Shown piece after piece: positions 14,314-29,300 of a DNA stretch of 64,000 nt. The stretch's first letter is position 1; each line of letters starts with the position of its first letter. Under the pieces are notes generated by a model, which saw only the letters and a program-made list of their open reading frames with translations, was not told the origin of the DNA and made no database searches. Both the position numbers and the translations under genes were made by a program. Source of the DNA: Vandiemenella viatica (lineage: Eukaryota > Arthropoda > Insecta > Orthoptera > Morabidae); the NCBI GenBank assembly GCA_031002005.1, contig JARYHS010011408.1, forward strand, positions 224,543,473 through 224,607,472, in the 5' to 3' direction.

Positions 14314-17300
14314 GCGGGCTCGGATGTGACCACATCTTTCCCCCTGCCATATGTCTCGCCTCGTACATGAGTAAGACTAAAGTCGAAATATTGTGTAATT
14401 CTTTTGTTTTTGTGTTTTTACGTGTCTCGCCCTCCTGCCTTCATCTGTGGTAAGTGACGGGTAACTGTTTATTTTCCCTATCCTATCTTATTTATATATA
14501 TATATTATATAAAGCTAATTTAAAAAAATCTTATATATACACTGAAACACACTACAGTTCTTATCAGTTTTTGTCTCAAACAAATTGTTATTTAACATCA
14601 AGACATAAAGCACTTAAATATTGTGGAGTAACAAATATTAATGAAATCGGTCACAATGGAGTGAATGAACTATCCGTTATGACTTGTGTATTATTTTTCC
14701 ATCACAACAATGATGAGGTGATATTTATATACAGGGTTCGGATCTTTACGACCAAAAACATAGAGAAATATGCAAGGCAATATAACCTAAAAATGGATAA
14801 ATATGACCTAAAAATGACAAAATATGACAAACATTTAAATTTACTATACATCATAACATGCTCAATTACAAATCATTTATTTAATTTAGTAGTGTCGCTT
14901 TCGTGTAGACAGCATAATTTGCTTCCATGTACTCCTGCACCATTGGGAATTAAATTTTAAATCATTTTGTTGAAGTAATTTTAATTTCATAAAATTCATA
15001 AAACCACAGTGAAAATTAGTTTTGTTTTTTCCCTATCTGTATAGCAGAAGTATAGTTCCGTGAATAATTATCTTATTTCTTCTCATCATATCTAGTGAAT
15101 TCCCGATACTATTAAAAAACTACCAGATTTTTCCTCAAAATATGACCGCATGACTATAAATATTATCAAAATATGACCAAAACTAGGAAAATAGTTGTAA
15201 GAACGTAGCTTATGCTTAGGGTGTAGCATAAACATGTTGTCTTAACTCTGACCATGCTACAGTATTGCCTTAAATAGAATAACCCGGTTGCCACATAGAT
15301 TTTAACCCAAAAACTATGGAAAGGTAAAGTTCAATGATGATAACTAGTTCATTGCCATTAGATCAACTATATTCTTCAAAATTTCACTAGGCGAAAAACT
15401 GTACAGGATATCAGACAATTTTTCCAAATAAATGTTTTGCAAGTTTGATGAACCGTTCGAGCAAGACCACACCCCACAGTTCAAGGAATCAAATCACTAG
15501 TTGAAGAAAGCCAAAAAAAAGTTCGTCACACGCTCCCATTGTTCAATAGTTTAGTTAATTTCAAACAATCCTGAGGCCCCAGTTGGCGAAATACTATTTT
15601 ACAGCAACATTATGATTAACTTGAATAAAGAAGCGGCATTATTCCAAAATAAAACTTGCACAGTTGTGCTTGATATGAAACTTGCAGGCCTACCCGGCTA
15701 CATGCTATCGAGTTCGCGGTTCCTGGCAGACTGAGCCTATCATGGTATTGCACCGACTGCTTCCGTACGACTGAGACCGAATAACTGAACGCATGGGTCA
15801 ATATCACATAGCGCTTCCCGCTTCTAGAAAATTCCTGGCGACTGCTCTCTCATGAACCGTGAGAACGGATTTTTTCCTCATTCACATGGGTAGCTTCTGG
15901 GAGGCTCATCAGATATCAAATCGCACGTCAATAAAAGCTTTGACATAAAATTTGACCTTGACAATAAAAATAATTCAATCTCTTTAAAATTTTGCAAATA
16001 GCTACTAGATCTTTAAGTAAACATTAACTTTAGTTTTCAGACAAAATTTCGTAACATTAATACTTTAGCAAAAATAAATACTTTAGATACGAACTTCCAC
16101 TCCAGGTGAATGCTGAAAACTGATGAAACAGAAAATACTATCTTGAAAGCTATAAAAACCTGATTCCTATCTTGAATTATTATAGAAACTAATTTTAGAA
16201 ATGAAATGCACTAATATTCTATCCAATCTAACTCGTGGTTCTAAGAATAAAATTTTGTTACGCAGTTACAAAATTTGATAGATAGCTTACACAGTCTGAA
16301 TATGCATTTATATGCTATATAAAATACATTTAAATACAATCAGATACGTTGAATCAGTGTTTAACGCAGTATTTCAGCTCAAAAAGAAGGCACGAAAAAT
16401 ATGACTTTTCCTAAAGATCCGAACTCTATTTATAAATATTTATATTAATATTTATAAATGTTAAAGAAAAATAGAGAAAAGTAAATGGACCGTACCTCTG
16501 GCTCAGGTTGTCCTACAATCACACAGTCAAGTCTTGCCTTTTTTCCTTCAAATATAACGATGTCTTTTAGTGGGACTTGGATAGATGGTTTTGTTGGTTC
16601 CATATCACTGGCCAATTCAGAATCTGATGTTTCTGTTGGGAGGCGTCCTTTCACAGACACATTACATGAACTGGTAGCTTCTCCTGCAATGTTCTTTGCT
16701 GATACAACATAAACTCCTGCATCTTTTGGAAATGCTTCTGCTATTAGAAGTGTTGCTTTCTTGTCCTCATACTGTACCTGTTTAAAATAATTGTTCGAGT
16801 CAGCTGATAAAGATTTAGAGATCGTGAAACATTTTAATTTTTAATTTGATTAAAATTTGAAAAAACCTCTGTTGGTAATGACATATTTTTGATGTTATAA
16901 AGCCTTTTGAATAGCAAAAGTGTTTTACTACTTGTCTAAATCTCTCTGTAATTTATGTTAAGGCTAGTTTGCACTAAGCAATAGAAAGACCATTTGGTTG
17001 CTTAAAAATATTTTGGACTGTGATATGTAAACCCTGAAACCCTTTGAAATTAAAGTAAGGAAATTATGCGAAACTACTAAAACTTTCCGTTTGATACTAA
17101 TAACTTAATCTTTATATGGAAAGGACAGATAAAATACACCCTATAAGAACCAAGATGTGCACTGGGGTTGGTGCATAAAGCTTGAATCTTAGCTCTGACC
17201 GTGCGTTGCCTTGGATGCTACAGTCTTGGCTTAAATAGAATAACCCGGTCGCCACATAGATTTTAACCCAAAAACTATGGAAAGGTAAGTTCAATGATGA

Positions 17301-20300
17301 TAACTGGTTCATTGCCATTAGATCAACTATATTCTTAAAAATTTCACTGAGCCAAAAACTGTACAGGCAATCAGACAATTTTTCCAAAGAATTGTTTTGC
17401 AAGTTCGATTAACCATTCGAGCCAGACCACACCCCAATAGTTCAAGGAATCAAATCACTAGTTGAAGAAAAACCAAAAAAAGTTCGTCACATGCTCCCAT
17501 TCTTCAATAGTTTAGTTAACTTCGAACAATCCCGAGGCCCCACTCGGCAAAATACTATTTTCTACATCTACATCTACATATATACTCTGCAATTCACAAA
17601 ATTGTGGGTGGCAGAGGGTGCTCAGCACCAAAGCTAATCTCTTTGCTGTGCATTCCAATCCCTAATGCTACGAGGGATAAAAGAATTCTTATAAGAATCA
17701 GTCCGGCACCTTATTTCTCTAATTTTATCTTTCCTGTCCTTCCGACCCAAATAGGTTGGTGGAAGAAGTATTTCACTACACTCAAAAGTGAAAGTGGGAG
17801 TACGCATGTTTACCAATAACTTTAAACGAAACGTGTGTCGTCTATCTACCAGAGACTCCCAACCTAATCTACTAATCAGTTCTGTGACGCTTTCATAAGG
17901 ACTGTAGCAAGTGGTCACGAATCGAGCGGCTCTTCTCTGTACTTTCTCTATACTTTCGATCAATCCCTTACGAAACGGGTCCCAAATGGCACAACAATAA
18001 TCCAAATGTGGACGCACAAGAGATTTGTACGCTATCTCCTTTGTTTGTTCATTACAATTTTTCAAGATTCGACCTATGAATCGCAGCCTAGAATTTGCTC
18101 TACCTACTAACGAATTAATGTGTATGTCCCATTTCATGTTCCTTTGTACTGTTACTCCCAAATATTTCATAGAATCGACCATATCAATAACTGTATTGTT
18201 TAACTCGTATTTCTGAACAATTGGATTCTTTTTGTTAGTTATGCTCATTGTCTTGCACTTTTTACAATTTAGAGTCAGTTGCCACTCAGCGCACCAAGCC
18301 AAAATAGCATCCAGATTGCGCTGAATTTCTAAGCAATCGGCCAAATTTCTTACTTCCCTATAAATAACCGCATCATCAGCAAACAATCTAAAAAGGCTTT
18401 TCACTTTGTCTCCGAGATCGTTTATAAAAATTAAGAAAAGAAGTGGTCCTATTACACTTCCTTGAGGTATACCCGATGTAACATCTAGATTAGAAGAAGT
18501 TTCTCCTTCAACCACAACATACTGCGACCGACCAGTTAGAAAATCCTCTATCCATTCACAAAGCTGATCCGATATATCGTACGCTCAAAGATTCGCTAAA
18601 AGGCGGTTGTGTGGCACAGAGTCAAAGGCTTTCTGGAAATCTAAAAAAATTGCATCTACTTGTGAGCCTGCATCGATAACTTTCATTACGTCGTGTGTAA
18701 ATAGGGCCAGCTGTGTTTCACATGATCTTTTCTTCCGAAATCCGTGTTGATTTGTTGTAACCAAATTATTATCATCGAGAAAATTCATAATGTTCGAGCA
18801 TATAATATGCTCCATAACTCTACTACAAACAGATGTTATAGATATGGGACGATAGTTTCCAGGATCACTTCGATCACCTTTTTTGAAAATCAGAGTTACT
18901 TGCGCGATTTTCCAGTCTGAAGGTACTTTTCGCTCTTCTAATGATTCACTGAATATATCAGATAGAAATGGCCCGATTTCCGCCACATACTCTGAAAATA
19001 CTCTTACTGGAATTCCATCCGGGCCCGGTGTTTTCCCCCACTTCAGGAGCTCTAATTACTTAACGATACCTGCAGTATCTATTCGTAATGATTCCATCAT
19101 GGACTTGCCACAGCGTGGGAAAACGGGAATACTATCCTTATGTTCATTTGTAAATAAATTTTTGAACACAGTATTTAGTACGTTAGCTTTATCGCAGCTT
19201 TCATTAACCTCGGAACCTTCACGAATTAGTGCTGGAATATTGCTGGTGGTACAATTAACTTTTCGTACATACGACCAAAATTTCTTTGGGTTTTCTGTGA
19301 GACTCTTAGAGAGAGAGTTGGAATGAAAATCGTTAAAGGCCTCGCGCATTACATTCTTAATACGTCCTCTTAAATCAGCTAAGGTTTCTAAATCGCTGCG
19401 ACACCCCTTCCTTCTTGAGCGTGCGTGTATTTTCCTTTGTTTTTTGAGTAATCTTTTGACTTCGCATGTGTACCACGGTGGATCATTCTCCCCCTTTATT
19501 GTCCGCTTTGGTATATGTATTTCCATGCCTTCCCTGACTATATGTATAAAACAATGCCACATCTCTTCAACGGTGTCCTTTGTTGACTTGAAGTTATGTT
19601 AATTATTCCTCAGGTAGGTTCTAAAACACTCCTTTGAGGCCTTACTGAATCTGTATACAATCCGCCCTTTTTTCCTTTTTCGCTTGGTCATTAATTTGAT
19701 AGTCGCAATTACCGCTTTGTGATCGCTTATTCCTGTGGTCGTTGAAATGTCAGTGAATAATTCTGGCCTGTTGGTAACCAGCAAGTCTAAAATGTTTTTG
19801 CTATCATTATGACACCACGTAGGTTCATTAACTAGCTGCTTGAGATGATTATCTGACAACAACTCGAGAATTACTTCAGAAGCTGCCTTATCCCTGCTAC
19901 CTGTGATGTGAACGTAAATACGCCAGTCAATATAAGGCAGATTGAAGTCGCCTCCTAGAATCATAGCATGATCCTTAAAATGCGACATTATAATAAAACT
20001 GAAGGATCTACGCTGCATCCTCACGAGCCTACAGGTTTTCAAAGTCTAACTATCTGCTACTACGCTATTTTGCGACCTGACTCGTGCACCTGCTACTTGA
20101 AGACTGATTCGCTCGCTGTGGCTACTAACCAGGAAAGTTCTGGTACACACGGAGCATGGGAAAACCTAGTGGCTACATTTCCCATGAGAATCTTTCCGAT
20201 AACTGATCAGTTTCTCATCTCACATCTGAAGGTTTCATTATACAACTTGTGACCTTGAAAATAAAAATAGTCCTATCTGCTTGAAACTTTACAAATAGCT

Positions 20301-23300
20301 AAATCTTTAAGTAAATGTTAACTTTAGTTATAATGAAAAATATCCTAACTTTAATCGTTTAGCCGAAAATAAATGATTTATATATGACCTTTCGCAATCC
20401 CACTCCAGGTGAATGCCGAAAAATGTTGAAATTAAAAATATTGAAAATACTATCTTAAAAACTGTAAATCTGCTTTCTAACTTGAATAAACATAAAAACT
20501 AACTTTGAAAATGAAATGCAATAATATTCTATCCAATCTAACTCATGGTTCTAAGAATAAAATTTTGTTATACAGTTACAAAATTTAACAGATAGCTTAC
20601 AACCCAACACTCACCAAAGTTGAAAGGAGCCTTGCGGTCAACACAACCACTCATAGAATGAAATTGACCGTTGGAGGTAGTGGGGGGAGGGGAGGAGCAA
20701 CAATAATGTAACTGCAAGTATAAACTTATAATACTTATACTTATACTAGTATATACTGCAAGTATATACTTAACCAAAAACAACATTGTATTTTTTATGT
20801 TTGTGTGTTGTTTTGTGTTGTTGCGGCCCTTCTCACTTCAACTTTGGTGAGTGTTGGCTGTATTTTATCTGTCCTTTCCATATAAATATTGCCTTGTGGC
20901 AGTTCTTTTCTTTCAATGTTACCTGTAAGAACGTAATCTAACAAATCTCATGATCTAATGATAATATGATTTTTAACTTCTTGCCTATACTTAATGAACT
21001 ATATCCCTTATGATTTCTGCAATCCTGTTGCATCATAACAATGATAACTTTTATTTGTTCTAATTATTGCAACATTAATGCTTTTAAATATATAAAAAAA
21101 AGTATGAGGTACTGCTCTGTCAAAAATGTACTGGGAATTGGCCAATAAAAAACAACATATTCATTATTCATCCAAATTTATTGTATCATCTTCAAAGTAG
21201 GTCACTTTCAAAGTAATACACTTATTCAAATGAATAATCCACTCATCAAAACTTTTCTTTAATGCTTTTTCAGGAATCAACCTCAGTTCTCGCCATGAAT
21301 TATCTTTTATGTCTTGTATCGACTGAAAACGGGTGCCTCGAAGTGGTATGTTTGAGTTCCGGAAAGTAAAAAAATTTCTGGAGCAATATCACATGAATTC
21401 GATGGTTATTCAATGGTATTTGTTGAGCTTTTGGCCAGAAATTTATTCACATTGATTATTGATCGACTTTGACATGGTTTTTTTTGGTTTTGGCTCAATT
21501 GAAAAACGCCATTCCAAAGCTTGTTGACTGGTTTGCATATCAAACTCATAAACCCATGTCTCATCACCAGCTACAATGCGTTTTATGAATGTGGGGTCGG
21601 AACTGACTTGTTCTAGCATGTCTTCAGTAACCTTTACATGATTGAGTTTTTGAAGAAAATTCAGGGGTTAAGGAGCTAGTCGAACATCAACACATTTCAT
21701 CTCTCTCAAAAATGAAATGACAATTTTCAGTTACCATTTCCTTCACTTTAGCAATGTTAACTTCAGTTGAAGACGTTGATGGCCAACCAGAGCGAGGTAA
21801 ATCTTCCATCACATCTCAACCGCTTTTGAATTCACTGTACCACTCATATGCACATGTTTTTGATAAAGTTGATGCATCATAAGCCTTCCGTAACATTTTC
21901 AGCAAATCATCACACGAAATTCCATTTGTAATGCAAAATTTGAGACAAATTCTTTGTTTAATATTTTTATCCATTGTAAAAATCACTAAGAACACTTGAT
22001 ATCAACTGACAACAATGAGCACTGTAATCAAACTAAACGACAGATAGGGCTCAAACTCAGCGTCAGTATAGAGGACAGTTGTGCCAACTTTGCAATAAAA
22101 GAATTTTGATAATCCCTTTTAGAGGGCTTTTTAAATGGTCAATTCCCGGCACTTTCTTGACAGAATGTATATCAAACAACTAATTTACTTATTGGTGAAG
22201 TTGGATTTCATTGATAACTTAGTGCTAAGGAGATTGGGTTAGGAATGAGAGGTTCCCAGTTCAAATCTCAATGACAACTGGAATTTAAACTTCCACCTAT
22301 GACAAAATGCAGTATGAATACTCAGTTGTTCAGATTTCCAGCTAAGCTGTAGGTCCAACCATAGCAGAAGCACAATGCATGTTAACATGAAAAACAGTTT
22401 GTAAGATTGCTTAAATTTACTTTGAAAGAATTGAGAAAAAGGAAATGCCGTAAAGCAATATTAATGTGTGATACATGAATAAAATGAAAGATAAGGTATA
22501 TCCTTCATTTACAAAAGTTGAAGGAAAATGGACTGCTGTGACAAGAAAACACTACACGTACAGAAAAAAGGATATTTTGGACTGTACCCTACCTCATGAC
22601 CATATGTTCAGTTTTGCATGAACACCCATAATTAATGCAGCCACATGAGGTACTGTACCTTGTTCATAGTAACAATCTCTGTGCATTATCATGCATCCAA
22701 TTTAGTTACCAAACTATAAAAGATTGTCTAAATATTTATAGGAAAAGAAACTTTCTCCCAGTCAAGGCATTAAAAGTTATTTATTCACTTTAGTTCATAG
22801 TCGAAAACAAGACTTGTCACGATGCATCCTAGAATATCAAGATATCACGGCTAAGCCTGTTGATATCTTTATACTGTTTTTATAAATTAACTGTGAACTC
22901 AACTAGAAGATGATAGTCCTGCACAATATGCATATCTAAGATTTGACCGTGTTTAGCTTCCAAAGTACTGCAATATTAGTGCAACATTAGCACTATTATT
23001 AGCAGGTTTGAAAGTCAGTAATATTACTTGAGATTAAACAGCCACCATCCCTCACTCAAAGAAAAATTTAGAGTTCAACTTAGAAATCGCCCTCATAGAA
23101 AAGGTTAGTTGAATGATAATCATTAATAGTCACTCCAGATACAATGAAGACAAAGAGTTTATTTGTATAATCCAGTACAAAACAGTATTACACTTTCTTC
23201 TTTTAGTAATGGACTTCGAAACCTCATCAACGCTGGACCCACAAAGGGGTAGTCAACTCTTAATCGGGGGGCTGCGGTCGCAATACAGATAAATGTAAAA

Positions 23301-26300
23301 AAACAAGGGTTGTAGGGCTTATAATACAATCAAAATAGAAAATTTCCAGTTAGAATGTTGTGACTGTTTATTTTTTAACAAATCATGAAGACTGTTTTAT
23401 TTTATTTTATTCACTGCCACTTGAAGGAGACTTGGAGGCATCACAGATCTTTTGAGAACTACATTATTTATCCTCACTCACAGCGACGCTCGTCCATACT
23501 TGGTGGTGTATTCGGTCTAATAAACGAAAGCAAACTGTTCATATGTGGCCGTTGACCCCACCTTCTAGCCTCCTGCTTCGCCACCACCACAAAAAAATAT
23601 ATCACTGCCTGGAAAGTGGTTGCATGTACCATGCACTGCATTTGATTTCCAGATTAGTAGGTATAGTCTCAATAGAAATAAAATTAAATACATCATTTTT
23701 TAAATCACTGCTATAGTTTTATTATGGATCTGGGGAGCCGCCAAAGTTTTTTTTTCTGGACATGAAGGATTGTGAACAAATTTTTTTTACCTGCAAAAAG
23801 GTTGACAAACACTGCTGTAGTCAATCAATAACAACACCTTTCCAACTCCAATTCATCTTTATCCTAGGAGTTTTCACTGATATAAGACCAAATCCAGAGA
23901 CTGCATTATAGTTATCCTGAATACTTGTAACCGGAATGAAGAAACATCCTATACAAATGATTTTTTTTTTTTTTTTGAAACTACTGTAGTAGCCAACATG
24001 TCTACTTCTACTCATTCCCTTCAGCAAGTCACAAGCATTCTTCTCATCATGTGTCCTCCCTTAGCCTAGCTCGAATTTTTGTATGTAATTTGTGTTGCCA
24101 AGATTCTTATTTTCCTATGTTAGTAATTTCACTACTTATCAAACTCTTTGAACCATATCAATTTACATTGTTCTTATTGTCATCCGTTTTCCAGCTCATT
24201 AATTTCTCAACTTGGTCCCCACCAAACCAATTTATCGTTTAGGATTTGCTTTGCTGAGGTTTCAACCTCTGCATTACGACATCCATCGTGTGGAATATCA
24301 AGCTGACAAGGGATGCCTGATACACATTTCGCTCAAGTAAATGGGTGTCAAAAGTGTATTCTAAACCTATCCAGACAGGGGCATAGCTATCGGAGGGCTA
24401 GGTGGTACCATGCACCGGGGCACCGAAGCTCAGGGGGCCCCAAGTGCAGTTCAGGGGACCCAAGCTCAGCTCAGGGGGCCCCTAAAGCTCAGGGAGCATC
24501 TACCAGCAAAAAAAAGGTTGCCCATCTGGCCTGAGGGCCCAAAATATTTTTTTGCACTGGGGCCCTTGTTAACCTAACTACGCCACTGTATTCAACCTGT
24601 GAATTCTACAAGCAAATTATGATGCTAAAGATAGATCAGCTATTTATCTGAACAACAATATAAAATTCTTCAGTTACAGTGACCAATCACATATGAGTAC
24701 TAGAGATTGAAACAGTACCAGAATGAAATTCCATCAGTGAAACATACTATTAGGACAAAGGCATACAAGCAGCCTTGGTCAACAAATATATAACACACTA
24801 TCCATGGACATAATCCGTAGGCTAAAGTATATCCTGAAGAAATATCTCTCAGAGGCTAAAAAAACTACAATTCATTGAGACTTTTGCCATTTTGTATAGG
24901 CATTATTTACATACATTTGTCTTTACATGTGTTTAATTACAAATAATTTTTACAGTGATCATGTATTTGTAACATATCAACACAACTACAGTGTTATATT
25001 AATTTGGGCTTCATAATCATCCAAAATACGTAGTGTATTATTTCTTCATAACTTATTATTGTGTAATAGTAATATATATGTAATATAATTTAATATATTA
25101 CAAATAACCCATACTTGGATAATGGAAACAAAGAAACTGCTGTTGGGCACTAAGAATTTGACAGGATAGGGAAAAAATACCCGTTACTTACCACAGATGA
25201 AGGCAGGAGGGCGAGCAGAACATGTAAAAAACACAAAAAGAAACAAATTGTACAATATTTCAGCAGGAGCCTTAATCATGTGAGAGGCGACACATATGGC
25301 AGGGGAAAAGATGTGGTCACATCCTGACCTGCCACATGAATGAAACAAAGGTGGAAACATGGGGTGGGGATAGAATTACAGGGAGTGGGGATGAATGGCC
25401 ACTGAAAAAAGTTTATACTTCCAACCCAGACCATCCAGTGGCAATTCATGCAAACTCACACGATTCGAATAACTTCAACACCTGTTTCATAGTTAGAGCT
25501 GTTAAGAGTTTTTCCGAACACCACCACCTCTTCCGAACTCCGCAGATGGGAACTAGCCTACCAACATATCTTTGACACCAGACACACCCCTGGCCTAAAC
25601 CGACGCTAAACCTGTCACTTATGGTACTATCTTTCATTTCATTTTACAGTCAGTTACATATGTATGTTTCATATATTCAAATTAAATTTTTGTATATATA
25701 TATTTCTACCGCCATTTATTTTTGTTTATAACCGATCTAATTAAAATTATAACAATAACTTTTTAGTTATGCTGCACAAAGATTATTTTGTTCCACTTTT
25801 ATCGATGGTCAACCCCCTGCAATTCCACCCCACCCGGTGTTTCCAACTTTGTTTCATTCATGTGGCGGGTTGGGATGTGACCACATCTTTCCCCCTGCCA
25901 TATGTATCGCCTCTCACATGATTAAGGTTCATGCCGAAATATTGTGCAATTTGTTTCTTTTTGTGATTTTTACATGTTCTTTTTGCCCTCCTGCCTACAT
26001 CTGTGGTAAGTGACGGGTATTTTTTCCCTATCCTATCTAATTCTTAAATAACCCATACTGTAAAAATCAAGTCAGCAGCAAATAATACATAAGTCTAAAA
26101 ATATTTGGGTTTCACAAAAAAAAGTATTAAATCATTTTAAAATGTGTATTTAGTAAAAAGAAAAAGAAACATAATTGTTATACACTTATCCCAGTCAACA
26201 TTCTTTTGGAGATCCTCATTCTGCAGATTGCTATAGTCATATTAATTGATGAGTCTTTTTCTTAAGTTTTGTTATGCATAATATAACATGAATAAACCTC

Positions 26301-29300
26301 ACACAATTTCAGTATGAAGAATCTAAATTGCCAAAATCCATTTAACTTTTTCACTCAGTTGCAGTTCATATTAATTCTTAAATATTATAACTTAAAGTTT
26401 ACAAATACTTCAAAAAACATCTTATAACTAAATAAATGATGTTGATGCTATTATAATTAATTCTAATTATTGGTGTTGTAACGAACGCGTCTTGTGACCG
26501 CTAGTTACATTAATAAACTATATGTTTATTATTTAAAATGTGGAATATTTTAGTGGGCGTTTGGGCGCAGTGTACATTGTACAAGTGTGGAGCGGCAGAT
26601 CTGAGGAATGCCAGCAGGCCAGTTCCTAGAATTAGCGAGGGGAGAATAGTGAGTGCCTAATGGAGGGGAGATTTGTGCTTGCCAGGTAGACAAACAGGGT
26701 GATCGGCGAGAGTTTTCTGTTTTGCATGTGGCACGACGAACGAGGGAAGGAATATTCGATGCCGGCCGGCATTCACGATCGGTCGATGTGGACTGTCTAT
26801 TCGTGAGTGGGACTGTTGCTGCTACCTGGATCCGGATACCCGCTATTTTGTTTGAGCAGATGAGCTCAGGCAAAGGACGACATCTGAGGAACTGTGCTAC
26901 ACTGGTCCATAGCAGAGAAGACCGTCATCCAATGTGTGGCGGCAGACATGTACATTCGGTAATTATACATCGCCAATGAAGGACACTGTGCTAGCTAGAC
27001 TTTCAAGTTCATAGTATTGCCCAGCTACGACCCTGCAGATAAGAACTCTCATAGCCCGGAGCAAACATCTCTTTCAGAAGTGAAGTCAAAATGTTGACTT
27101 CGTTTACTGTTTAAATTTTGTGTATTTTATATAAAATACCCTGGCGCCCACAAAAGGACAACTAATTAATTTTAACGAATTTTGTTATGTATGTCATGTG
27201 ATTAATTGAAATAAAACCATTTGTGATTTCTCGTATAAAGCATTCAAGCAAGTTCTACCTTTCATGATAATAAAATAAAAATAATAAAATTAATTATAAT
27301 TTTAAATCACGTAATGAGGTCAGAATGTTACAATGGCGAACCAAGTGGGGCTTTTCGATTATTAATTGCAAAAATTAATTATGCTATGAACGAAAGACAG
27401 CACTATGTCCTTGGCAACTTTCTTATTTTGTAGATAGAAAGTAGTTTGTATTACTTTGCGTAGTTAATGCATGTATAAATTCATGTTGTACTTGTTGATC
27501 TTAGATGCAAGTTGGTTCTGCAATAAGATCAGATAAATTTATTTTGTGTGCATTGCGTATGTTAAATAATAATTATCTTGTGTGACATGGGAATGTGCAA
27601 TGGGTTTTGTCCAAACGCACTCAAATTCTGTTGTATTACGGCGTTGATAATTGTTGTGATGCTTTCTTTATGGCAATTGCAAGTAGTTGTCGAAATTTGT
27701 GTGGATTTCGAACCATATGTCCAGGGTAACGATATCTTTTCATATTCAAACTATTTTTCCTCGAAGGTATTGGATGAGTAAATTCTTCTTGTAATTTTCA
27801 TTGAAATTATAGAATGTGCTGTGGAATGTTCTTTGGGTTTGATTTTATTGTGCAATCGCGGATTTTATTGAGGCATTTATTTGCAGATTAGTGTAAAGTC
27901 TTTCTGATGGTGTGTTCTGCAATCCTTATTTCTTTCCTTGTTGTTGTGTATTGGAATATTCTTTGTGTGTCAACGAAATAGTTGAAAATAGCGTGAAGTT
28001 TTAAAGTAATGCGCTTGAGATCCAGTACCATTATTAACATGTCGAAAGAAATCATGGAAGGGTCAAATTTATCACATGAGCCAGCACCCACTAATTCAAA
28101 TAGGGATCATATCGGGGAAGACAATAATCCTGCAGAAATAGTTTATTCCACTCAATCACCCGCTGAATTAGGGCAGGAGAATTTGGATAATTTTCAGACT
28201 ACCTCCAACATGAGTGCGAAAAACGTCTCGGTGATTCCTGCATTGCAGACTCAGCAACACCAGATGAACGATATAGCGGCTTTATTAATGGAGAAATTTT
28301 CACAATTATCTGCTCAATTTACAACACAATTTCAAGAATCCAATGAAAAATTGTCTGAACTCTCAGTGCAAATGTCTAGTAAAATCGAGAGTCTTGAAAG
28401 AAACCAAGAAATGGCTCACAAAAGAATTGAAGAGCAATTTGCTACTTTTCGCGGAGAAATTGGCCGAGAAATAAATGATTTTAAAAAGGAAATTAGCTCT
28501 GAGATCACTCTTTTAAGCAAAGTCCAGACGGAGTTAAAGTCTTCCTGCAATGTCCCTTGAAACCGCCAACAGGGAAATTTGCCGTAAAGTAGAAGCGAAT
28601 AAAAGTTCAATTGAACAAATACGCTCAGAAAACAGTGAACATTTAGGTCAGATTTCTGAGTTTGCTCATTCAATAAAAGATGGTGTTGATGAAAATTTAG
28701 GTAAAATAAGATCCGAAGTTGGAAACCTTAAGAATTCTGTTGGACAAATGGAGGAAAGTCAAAAGAATCTAGAGACCTCACAGCGTAATCTTGCTGCCGA
28801 AACGGAGGTAAAGTTACGTAATATGGAACGGAAACTAACCGAAAGGAATAACTCTGCTAGCAACAATGAACAATGTCAAGCTAGTTGTGCTCAGCTGTTT
28901 TCGGGAAATATCGAGTTAAAGCTGCCTAGATTTGGTTCCAAGGGGGGAATAAACCCGAAAGCTTACCTCGAAGACCTTGAAAGATACTTTCAAATTAAAG
29001 CTGTTCCGGACTCGGCAAAACTTTTAATCATTAGCCAGTCATTTTTTGAACAGGATCGTTCATGGCTAAAGGTAGCATGTACTCCAGACATGTCGTACGC
29101 ACAGTTTAAGGAATTGTTTTTAAGTACTTTCTGGTCAGCAAAAATTCAAAACCAAGCTAGGATGCGATTTTACCAAGGAAAGTACGTTCCTAAGCCTGGT
29201 GATTCAATGGAAAGGTATGTGGAACGGTTAGTCGTAAAAAGTCGATATTTTGACACAGTGATGCCGGACGCGGAGTTCATTGATGTAATAAGCTCACATT

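Larger units (their letters stand above)
17190..20602. repeat. Second copy of the hAT-like interior, split by a LINE
   Basis: 17190-17561 matches 15240-15600 and 20225-20602 matches 15900-16290, in the same order and with high similarity. The middle is interrupted by the LINE at 17562-20064. Neither hAT-type terminus is present in this copy. Confidence 0.75.
17113..20884. mobile_element. 26-bp TIR element containing a hAT-like copy and a LINE
   Basis: 17113-17138 and the inverse of 20859-20884 are identical over 26 bp, beginning TATATGGAAAGGACAGATAA. The right arm carries the family signature CAACTTTGGTGAGTGTTGGC (20840-20859), with a matching ACACTCACCAAAGTTG at 20607-20622. Everything between is other repeats, so this is a composite of nested insertions. 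No coding sequence of its own is seen. Confidence 0.6.

Noticed and set aside
14454..14960. 168-codon plus-strand frame
   Set aside because: It crosses a repeat arm, TA-rich DNA and the end of the hAT-like element, so it cannot be one gene.
24313..24534. 73-codon frame with Gly/Ser/Pro residues
   Set aside because: It lies mostly in the GC-rich interior of a hAT-type MITE.
26550..26979. Long open frames on both strands around 26.6 kb and again at 31.3 kb
   Set aside because: They lie in the two LTR copies, overlap on opposite strands and show no domain.
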